In this document: positions 1-6,599 of the stretch, piece after piece | How the letters are laid out: every line of letters starts with the position of its first letter | How positions within the stretch are numbered: position 1 is the first letter of the stretch | NCBI GenBank assembly: GCA_041574955.1 | Contig: JBFGNS010000141.1 | Location: 1 to 10,882, forward strand | Length of the DNA stretch: 10,882 nucleotides | Reading direction: 5' to 3' | Source of the DNA: CALZJC01 sp041574955 | GTDB taxonomy: Bacteria > Acidobacteriota > Thermoanaerobaculia > Multivoradales > JAHEKO01 | Made by a program: the position numbers and the translations under genes | Notes under the pieces: model-generated | The model's database searches: none | What the model was told of the DNA's origin: nothing | What the model saw: the letters and a program-made list of their open reading frames with translations, nothing else

Positions 1-1872
1 CTGCGGCTGCTCCTCGGCCGCGGCGGCGCCGGCGCGGCCGATGGCGCTGAGGAAGCTCAGCGGCAGGGCGAACTGGGCGTGCATCGAGCCCGGCACCATG
101 CGCAGGCCGTAGAGCATCGGGGCGCCCTCGCCGATCTCGGCGAACAGCCGCTCGACCTGCTCGCCGCCGTCGGCGGGCAGCGTGCCGGCCATGTCCCGGA
201 AGTCGAAGAGGGCGAAGACGCCGGGGCCCAGGGTCAGCGGGGCGAACCGCTCGGCGGTCAGACCGCCGCCGCTGCCGGCCGGTTCGGCGCCGCCGGCGAG
301 TCGGTCGACCAGCCGGCGGAACGCCGCCTCGGCGTCCGGGCCGGCCGTGCTGAGCATGAGCTCCTCCCACAGTCCGGTGTAGGTGAGGAGCTTCTGCTGC
401 ATCCAGGCGGGGAGCGGCGGCTCGTCCGCCTCCGGCTCCAGCTCCACCTCGCCCAGGTCGAGCTCGTAGCCGACCGCGCGCACGCCCTTGTAGTCCAGCG
501 CTTCGAGGTCGGCCCGCACCGGCGCCGCGGCTGGCTCGCCGGTCCACCCCGCCGCCATCTCGGCCAGATGCTCGACCAGCTCCTGGCACAGCTCGGCGTC
601 CCGCACCCCGAACAGCTGGACGCCGCCGAAGCCCGCGTCGCTGAGCTCGAACGCGGACGCGAAGTCGCCGCGGTAGCAGTCGACCCAGCGGTCGATGTCG
701 TCGAGCGCGAAGCGCAGCAGCGGGCTGCCGGGCAGCCCCTCGCCGGACCCCTCGACCTGCTCGAGCATCGACGCCATGGCCTCCCGATAGCGCCCCAGGA
801 ACTCCCGGGTCGCCGCCAGGAAGGCGGGGGTCGGGGTGAGCTGGCCGACCATCTGGACGGTGCTGCCGTCGGCCGGCTCGACGAACCGGGCGAGCTCGGG
901 CAGACCGCCCCGCTGCGCCGCCAGCAGGTCCTCGAGCGTGCTGCCGGCGACCGGCACCACGCGCTGGTGGACGAGCAAGTGGCTCTCCCCCAGCTCGAGC
1001 GAGATCTGCATCCGGCTGGTGCTGGCGAGAAGCGAGCGCAGCAGGTCCACGTACAGATCGAAGACGGCCGCGAAGGCGGCGGGGTCGAGATCGGGGACGG
1101 CTGCCGGTGCCGCGTCGTCCGCCGGCTCGGACTGCGGCTCGGCTGGCGGCCCGGACTGTGGCTCGCCGGGCGGCTCGTCTGCCGCGGAGTCGTCCTGCGC
1201 CGGCTCTTCCTCCCCTTCCTCCTCCCACTCCTCCTGCTCCCACCCCGGCTCGCTCGAATCGGCGCTCATGCGCTGCTCGAGCATGGTCCGCGCCGACTCG
1301 AGCCCGGCCATCGCCATCGGCGCCACCGGCTCGAGGAAGACCTCGACCGCCACGTTGCCGGGCGGCAGCTGGCCCCGGTCCAGGCGCTCGAGCGGACGGA
1401 ACGCCAGCGCCGTCTCGCGGCTCGGGCTGGCCACCATGTAGCCGTCGCGGAACAGCGTCGCCAGCGGCAGCTGGCGGCCCGAGTCGAGCAGGCGGATGCC
1501 GTCCTCGTCGGCGGCCTGATCGAGGAAGCTGGCTTCGAGCGCCGCCGTCGCCGCGGCCGGATCGCTCACCGGGACGGCCACCACCAGCGCCTGCGGGCCC
1601 TGGACCAGGGCCGTGGTCGAGACCACCGCCACCCACGGCCGGCCGCCGTCGAGCCAGCCGAGGTCGGCACCGCCGACCAGGCTGCCGAGCCGGTCGTAGA
1701 GCTGCTGCCGGGTCATGTCGCGACCGGCGAGGGCCGCCAGCCGCTCGACGTCGTCGAGCACGGCGTCCAGGCTCTCGATCCGAACGAGGGCCAGATGGGG
1801 CTCGGCGGCACTGGCCGGAACCGCGAACAGCAGCAGGGCGGCGGCGACCGCCAGTCGTCTCGACACTCTCAT
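1..1872 (-). CDS. Exported protein of unknown function (C-terminus outside window)
   Basis: I do not recognise this protein. The frame is open from an ATG at 1872 to the left edge, giving 624 codons without a stop, so the end is missing. The N-terminus is a clear Sec signal peptide: arginines at 2, 5 and 6, a hydrophobic run from about 7 to 18, and an ASA-A type cleavage site near residue 22. The mature part has an alpha/beta-looking N-terminal region (about 25-200), a low-complexity acidic and proline-rich linker (about 203-268, with Trp-Glu-rich and EPQS repeats), then a second region of about 350 residues. It has few cysteines and no later membrane segment, so a periplasmic or secreted location is inferred. 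The start is supported by a GGGAGGG site 8 nt upstream. It lies 121 nt after the RND permease on the same strand and may be read from that transcript. A large open frame on the opposite strand here is an antisense shadow. Confidence 0.82.
   Translation of the reverse strand, partial: MRVSRRLAVAAALLLFAVPASAAEPHLALVRIESLDAVLDDVERLAALAGRDMTRQQLYDRLGSLVGGADLGWLDGGRPWVAVVSTTALVQGPQALVVAVPVSDPAAATAALEASFLDQAADEDGIRLLDSGRQLPLATLFRDGYMVASPSRETALAFRPLERLDRGQLPPGNVAVEVFLEPVAPMAMAGLESARTMLEQRMSADSSEPGWEQEEWEEEGEEEPAQDDSAADEPPGEPQSGPPAEPQSEPADDAAPAAVPDLDPAAFAAVFDLYVDLLRSLLASTSRMQISLELGESHLLVHQRVVPVAGSTLEDLLAAQRGGLPELARFVEPADGSTVQMVGQLTPTPAFLAATREFLGRYREAMASMLEQVEGSGEGLPGSPLLRFALDDIDRWVDCYRGDFASAFELSDAGFGGVQLFGVRDAELCQELVEHLAEMAAGWTGEPAAAPVRADLEALDYKGVRAVGYELDLGEVELEPEADEPPLPAWMQQKLLTYTGLWEELMLSTAGPDAEAAFRRLVDRLAGGAEPAGSGGGLTAERFAPLTLGPGVFALFDFRDMAGTLPADGGEQVERLFAEIGEGAPMLYGLRMVPGSMHAQFALPLSFLSAIGRAGAAAAEEQPQ
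1126..1173 (-). repeat. Two-copy 24-bp tandem repeat coding PP(G/A)EPQS(G/E)
   Basis: Two adjacent 24-bp units (1150-1173 and 1126-1149 in coding order) match at 20 of 24 positions by direct comparison. They encode PPGEPQSG and PPAEPQSE, residues about 234-249 of the exported protein. The repeat is in frame and lies within the acidic, proline-rich linker, so it probably arose by slippage in a region with little structural constraint. Confidence 0.75.
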
Positions 1873-1880
1873 TCGCTCAA

Positions 1881-1887
1881 CCCTCCC
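1881..1887 (-). promoter_or_regulatory. Ribosome binding site for the exported unknown protein
   Basis: On the minus strand this reads GGGAGGG, followed by 8 nt and then ATG at 1872. It is a strong purine-rich Shine-Dalgarno match at good spacing. It fixes the start of this gene and shows that the gene can be translated independently of the upstream RND permease. Confidence 0.7.
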
Positions 1888-1993
1888 TCGTCAGCGGCCC
1901 GCAAGCGGCCAGGATCGCGGGCGGCCATGGTACCAGCGGCGGCCGCCGGGCCGGCAGGCAGCATCGCGGCCCCCGCCGCGCCACCGGCCGCGC

Positions 1994-4900
1994 TCAGGCC
2001 GTCGCCTGACGGTCCGAGCGCTCGCTCGAGATCTGGCGGCGGGCGGCTCGCGAGCGCGCCAGCCAGCCGGCGGTGCCGGTGTAGGCGACCGGAATCAGCA
2101 GCAGGGTGACCAGCGTCGAGGCCAGCAGCCCGCCGATCACGACGCGTGCCAGCGACGCCTGGATCTCGCCGCCGACACCCAGCCCCAGGGCCAGCGGCAC
2201 CAGGCCCAGCACCGTGGTGGCGGTGGTCATCAGGATCGGCCGCAGCCTCAGCCGCGCCGCCTCGATCACCGCCTCGGCGGCGCCCATGCGACGCTGACGG
2301 CGCAGCAGGTTGATCGCGTCGACCAGCACGATGGCGTTGTTGACCACGATGCCGATGAGCATCACCAGACCCATGACACTCTGGATGTTGACCGTGGTGC
2401 CGGTCAGGAGCAGCGTCGGCACCACCCCGATCAGCGCCATCGGCACCGCCAGCATGACGATCAGCGGATCGATGAAGCGCTCGAACTGGGCCGCCATCAG
2501 CATGTAGACGAGCACCAGCGCCATCACGATAGCGACCGTGAAGTCGCGCCGCGCCGCCAGCTGCTCCTCGTACTGGCCGCCGTAGAGCAGCGAGAAGCCG
2601 CGCGGCAGCTCGAGGCCGGCGAGCGCGCGCCGCACCTCCTCGACCGCGTCGCCGAGCGCCACGCCGCTCTCCAGGTTGGCGGTCAAGTAGGTGACCCGCT
2701 GGCCATCCACGCGGTCGATCTCGACCGGGCCGAGGCCGCGCTGCCGTTCGACCAGGCTGGAGAGAGCCACCGTCGCGCCGCTAGGAGTGCGCAGCGTGAC
2801 CCCCGCGAGGTCGTCGGCGCTGCGCCGGTCCTCGCGCCTCAGCCGTACGGTGATCGGAAACTCGGAGCCGCCCTCGCGGTAGCGCCCGGCCTCGATACCG
2901 GCGACGTTGGCCAGCACCGTGCGGCCGACCTCGCGCACCGACAGCCCGAGCTCTGCGATGCGCTCGCGGTCGAGCAGCAGGCGCTCCTCGGGCCGGCCCT
3001 GGCGGCGGCTGATGCGCACGTCGGTGATGCCGGGCAGCGCCGTCATGCGGCGCTGGATCTCGGCGGCCAGCCGGTCCGCCCGCTCCAGCTCCCAGCCGCG
3101 CAGCTCGAGCTCCAGGGCGCTGCCGCCGCCGCCGGAGCTGAACACCCGGTTGAGCATCCACAGGCCCTGCTGGGCCTCGACGTCGAGCACGCCGCCGGGG
3201 ACCTTGCCGTCGACCTCGCGACGCACCAGGTCGGCCAGCTCGGCGCTCGACATCTCGCGCTCCTGCTGCGGCGCCAGCTTGAGCTCGACGGCGGCGTTGT
3301 CGCCGCGGATCTCGGTCGAGAACAGCCTGACGTCACCGACCGGCACCACGGCGCGCACGCGGTTCTCGAGCTCGTCGGTGAAGGTGCGGGCGACCGCGAT
3401 GTTGGTGCCGCGAGCCATCTCGAGCTGGATGTCGATCTCGTCGGCCTCGGTCTGCGGCGCCAGCTCGACGGGCAGCAGCGGCCAGGCGGCGACCGCCAGC
3501 GCCAGCGCCACCGCGGTGCCGGCGTAGACGCGGCCGCGGTGCCGCATCGAGGCGCGCAGCCGCGCGGTGTACCAGCCCTCGAGGCGCCGCAGCAGACGCT
3601 GGTGCGCGGTCTGCTCGCGCTCCGCGGGCGGCGGCAGGCGTAGGAAGCGCGACGCCAGCATCGGCACCAGGGTGAGCGCCACGAACAACGAGCAGACCAG
3701 GGCGAACACCACCACCAGGGCGAGCGCCTGGAACAGCGCGCCGGTGGTGGTGCGGGCGAACACCACCGGCACGAAGATGACGCAGGTGGTGAGCGTCGAG
3801 GCGACGATGGCGCCGGCCACGTCGCTCGTCCCGACCCGCGCCGCCTCGAGGTCCGACAGATCCTCCTCCTCGCGCTTGCGCACGATGCTCTCCAGCACCA
3901 CGATGGCGTTGTCGACGATCAGCCCCACCCCCAGCGCCAGGCCGCCGAAGGTCATCTGGTTGAGCGTCTGGCCGCCGAAGAACAGCAGGCCGAAGGTGGC
4001 GATCACCGAGATCGGTATCGCCAGAGCGATGATCAGGGTGCTCGAGCGGTTGCGCAGGAACAGGTAGAGCACGGCGAGCGCCAGCAGCGAGCCCCAGACG
4101 GCCGACGTCTGCACGTTGCCGATCGACTGGCGGATGAACTCGCTCTGGTCCACTACCAGCGTGAGCTCGATGTCGTCGCGCTCGGCGTTGAGGCGCTCGG
4201 CCTCGCGCCGCACCGCCCGCGCCACAGCTACCGTGTTGCCGCCGCTCTGTTTCTGGATGCCGAGGCTGATTGCCGGCACGCCGTTCATCTCCACCAGGTA
4301 GCGGACGTCTTCGTAGCCGTCGCGCACCCGGCCGAGGTCGCGCACCCGCACCGGCCGTCCGTCGGGCGTGGCGACCACGGTGAGCTCGACCTCCTCGATC
4401 GAGCGGTACTCGCCGAGGCTGCGGACGTACAGGTCGTCGAGGCCGCTGCGCACCGTGCCGGTGGGCAGCGTGACGTTGTCGCGCGCCAGCGCCTGCTCGA
4501 CGTCGAGAGCCGTCAGCCCGGTCGCCCGCAGCCGCTCGCGGTCGAGCTCGACCCGGATCTCGCGGTAGACGCCGCCGCGGATGTCGATGGCGCCGACGCC
4601 GGGAATCTGCTCGAAGCGGCGCGCCAGCTCGTCTTCGAGCAGGCGGGTGACCTCTTCGAGATCGCGCGTCGAGGTGACCGCCAGGCTGACCACCTCGATG
4701 CGGTCCAGGTCGAGCTTGAAGACGCGCGGCGCCGAGGCTTCGACCGGCAGCTCGTCGCGCAGCCCGTCGAGCGCCGCGCGCAGGTCGTTGGCGGCCTCGT
4801 CGATGTCGGTGCCGCGCGCGAACTCCAGCCGCACCCGGCTGCCGCCCTCCTCGGACTGCGAGGTGACGCGCTCCAGGTTGGGCAGCCCCGCGACCGCGTT

Positions 4901-5104
4901 CTCGACGCGGTCGGTGATGATCTGCTCGACCTCTTCGGGACCGACGTTCGGGTAGTCCACCCGCACCGTCAGCTGGGTGAACTCCACCCTGGGCAGCAGG
5001 TCGATCGGCAGGGCGCGGAAGGAGACGACCCCGAGCACGATCAGGATCAGGAAGGCCATGGTGGTGGCCACCGGCCGGTGGATCGAGACCTGGGTCAGCG
5101 GCAT
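1994..5104 (-). CDS. RND-family efflux transporter inner-membrane permease (HAE1/AcrB-like)
   Basis: This 1036-residue protein has the length and layout of the AcrB/MexB (HAE1) family, which exports hydrophobic compounds using the proton gradient as a trimer with a periplasmic adaptor. The N-terminus (PLTQVSIHRPVATTMAF, then a hydrophobic TM1 at about 11-30) is classic, which fixes the start. Two large periplasmic loops alternate with membrane blocks: TM2-6 at about 335-490, TM7 at about 522-545 and TM8-12 at about 850-1015. The TM4 motif is LGVGLIVDNAIVVLE, with Asp398 followed by Asn399 where AcrB has Asp407-Asp408. The TM10 equivalent has IVVNNAIVLVD (Asn922-Asn923) where AcrB has Lys940-Asn941. 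The start lies one base after the adaptor's stop, so the two are probably translationally coupled. Substrate cannot be predicted; a heavy-metal (CusA-like) role is less likely from the overall sequence style. No TolC-like gene is visible. Confidence 0.95.
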   Translation of the reverse strand: MPLTQVSIHRPVATTMAFLILIVLGVVSFRALPIDLLPRVEFTQLTVRVDYPNVGPEEVEQIITDRVENAVAGLPNLERVTSQSEEGGSRVRLEFARGTDIDEAANDLRAALDGLRDELPVEASAPRVFKLDLDRIEVVSLAVTSTRDLEEVTRLLEDELARRFEQIPGVGAIDIRGGVYREIRVELDRERLRATGLTALDVEQALARDNVTLPTGTVRSGLDDLYVRSLGEYRSIEEVELTVVATPDGRPVRVRDLGRVRDGYEDVRYLVEMNGVPAISLGIQKQSGGNTVAVARAVRREAERLNAERDDIELTLVVDQSEFIRQSIGNVQTSAVWGSLLALAVLYLFLRNRSSTLIIALAIPISVIATFGLLFFGGQTLNQMTFGGLALGVGLIVDNAIVVLESIVRKREEEDLSDLEAARVGTSDVAGAIVASTLTTCVIFVPVVFARTTTGALFQALALVVVFALVCSLFVALTLVPMLASRFLRLPPPAEREQTAHQRLLRRLEGWYTARLRASMRHRGRVYAGTAVALALAVAAWPLLPVELAPQTEADEIDIQLEMARGTNIAVARTFTDELENRVRAVVPVGDVRLFSTEIRGDNAAVELKLAPQQEREMSSAELADLVRREVDGKVPGGVLDVEAQQGLWMLNRVFSSGGGGSALELELRGWELERADRLAAEIQRRMTALPGITDVRISRRQGRPEERLLLDRERIAELGLSVREVGRTVLANVAGIEAGRYREGGSEFPITVRLRREDRRSADDLAGVTLRTPSGATVALSSLVERQRGLGPVEIDRVDGQRVTYLTANLESGVALGDAVEEVRRALAGLELPRGFSLLYGGQYEEQLAARRDFTVAIVMALVLVYMLMAAQFERFIDPLIVMLAVPMALIGVVPTLLLTGTTVNIQSVMGLVMLIGIVVNNAIVLVDAINLLRRQRRMGAAEAVIEAARLRLRPILMTTATTVLGLVPLALGLGVGGEIQASLARVVIGGLLASTLVTLLLIPVAYTGTAGWLARSRAARRQISSERSDRQATA

Positions 5105-5105
5105 C

Positions 5106-6500
5106 TCAGCGAGCCCGAGGCGGCGCCGGCTCGGCGGCGGCCTCGAGTACCCGCTCCACCTCCTCTTCGCTGGCGGGGATCTTGGCGCCGAGCGCTGCCG
5201 CCACCTTGCGCTGCTTGTCGAGGAAACCCTCGAGCAGGTCCTCGTCCTGCAGCTCCTGCAGCTCCAGCACCCGCTCCCAGGAGACCGGGCGGACCCGCGC
5301 CTGGCCGCTCGCCGCCGCCGGCGAGTCGGCGCCCAACAGGTGCTGGCCGACGGTCACCACCCACGAGCCCTCCTCGACACCGGTTACACCGGCGGCGGCG
5401 CGCCCCTGCGCCAGCACCTCCACCGGCTGGAACTCCACCGCGCGCGGCTCGCCGGCGTCGGCCGGCAGCTGGCCCCCGGCGGCCGACGCCGGCGCTGCCG
5501 GCGGCTCGAGCCCGGCGGTCTGGCGGATCACGTACACGCCGCGCCGGCCGGAGGCCGGGTCGCTCCACAACGCGCTGGTCGGTACCAGCGTGGCGCGCTG
5601 GCTCTCTCCCACCAGGATGCGGACGGTGACAAACATGCCGGGCCGCAGCCAGCCGGCGGGGTCCTGGACGTCGATCTCGGCGACGGTGGTGAAGCTCTCC
5701 GCGGCGAGGAACGGCGAGATCCGCGACAGCCGGGCGGGGATCGGCTCCGCCGCCGCGCCGCGCCCCGCGATCACCACCGGCAGCCCTGCCGCGACCCGCG
5801 CCAGCATCGTCTCGGTCAGGTTCACCTCGACGATCAGCTCGTCGGGGTCGCCGATGACGAACAGCACGGTCGAGGGGTCGACCCGCATCCCGATCTCGGC
5901 GCGACGCTCGCCCAGCCTGCCGGCCACCGGCGCCCGCACCTCGGTCTTGTCGAGCGCCGAGCGCATCTCCGCCACCGCCGCCCGCCGCTGCTCGACCCTC
6001 GCCAGCGACTCGTCGGCGCTCGCCCGGGTGGCCGCCAGCTGCGCCTCGAGCGTTTCCATCTCCTGGGCGCTCAGCAGCTGCTGCTCGGCCAGGGTGCGGC
6101 TGCGGGCCACCCGCGCCGCGATCTCGCTGACGCGCGCCGCCGCTGCCGCCGCGCTGGCCTCGGCCAGCCGCAGGTCGGCCTCGGCCTGGCGCAGCCGCTC
6201 GCGCGCCTCGGCGTCGTCGAGGCGGACCAGCAGCCGGCCGCGCGGCACCGCCTGGCCGATCTCGGCCGGCACCTCCACGATGCGCCCGGCGGTCTCCGGC
6301 CGGATCGCCACCTGGTTGCGGGCCCGCACCGTGCCGGGCACGACCTCCTCGACCGGCAGCGCCCCGAAGCGGGCGGGCACCGCCTCGACCAGCGGTGCCC
6401 TCTGCTCGACCGTCTGCTCCTCGGCGGGCTCGCCGCCGCAGGCGAGCGCGGTCGCGAGAAGCGGGACGAGGGCGGTAGCGCGGACCAGGCGAGAGAGCAC
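5106..6500 (-). CDS. RND efflux periplasmic adaptor subunit (HlyD/MFP family, probable lipoprotein)
   Basis: This 464-residue protein is the membrane-fusion partner bridging the RND permease to an outer-membrane channel. It begins with a GTG codon backed by a GGAGGAG site. Residues 1-20 form a signal peptide ending LATALA before Cys21, an imperfect lipobox, so lipid anchoring is likely but not certain. Then follow a first beta-barrel/lipoyl half (about 50-95, including AGRIVEVPAEIGQAVPRGRLL), an Ala/Glu/Arg-rich alpha-helical hairpin (about 97-186), the second lipoyl half (EVRAPVAGRLGERRAEIGMRV, about 187-207), a beta-barrel with the typical LRPGMFVTVRI segment (about 285-295), and a membrane-proximal domain ending near GVTGVEEGSWVVTVG. 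Two parts are unusual: an Ala/Pro/Gly-rich insert at about 329-352 and an extra acidic, probably helical tail at about 403-464. The stop codon is one base from the permease start. Confidence 0.93.
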   Translation of the reverse strand: MLSRLVRATALVPLLATALACGGEPAEEQTVEQRAPLVEAVPARFGALPVEEVVPGTVRARNQVAIRPETAGRIVEVPAEIGQAVPRGRLLVRLDDAEARERLRQAEADLRLAEASAAAAAARVSEIAARVARSRTLAEQQLLSAQEMETLEAQLAATRASADESLARVEQRRAAVAEMRSALDKTEVRAPVAGRLGERRAEIGMRVDPSTVLFVIGDPDELIVEVNLTETMLARVAAGLPVVIAGRGAAAEPIPARLSRISPFLAAESFTTVAEIDVQDPAGWLRPGMFVTVRILVGESQRATLVPTSALWSDPASGRRGVYVIRQTAGLEPPAAPASAAGGQLPADAGEPRAVEFQPVEVLAQGRAAAGVTGVEEGSWVVTVGQHLLGADSPAAASGQARVRPVSWERVLELQELQDEDLLEGFLDKQRKVAAALGAKIPASEEEVERVLEAAAEPAPPRAR

Positions 6501-6503
6501 GGA

Positions 6504-6510
6504 CTCCTCC
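6504..6510 (-). promoter_or_regulatory. Ribosome binding site deciding the adaptor's GTG start
   Basis: The minus strand reads GGAGGAG, then TCC, then GTG at 6500. This near-perfect Shine-Dalgarno sequence at short spacing supports the non-ATG start, which also gives a complete signal peptide. Confidence 0.75.
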
Positions 6511-6599
6511 GGCGGATAGAGGAGGCTATCAGCGGCCGGTTTCGCCGAAAAGGTGGCGGTGGATGCGGCCGGCCGGGCATCCGTCGCCGGCCCTCGCGG

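Noticed and set aside
79..2109. Long plus-strand open frame of about 676 codons
   Set aside because: It lies opposite the exported protein, whose frame has a signal peptide and ribosome binding site. The plus-strand translation is Arg/Ala/Gly/His-rich with no domain-like patterns, as expected for antisense frames in GC-rich DNA.
1715..3643. Plus-strand open frame of about 642 codons opposite the RND permease
   Set aside because: The minus-strand frame is a full-length recognisable RND permease; the plus product is rich in His/Gln/Arg and has no recognisable domain.
6567..6592. Inverted repeat GGCCGGC/GCCGGCC as a terminator after the VWA gene
   Set aside because: The 7-bp stem has a 12-nt loop and is not directly followed by a T-tract in the minus direction; G/C stems of this size are common in such DNA.
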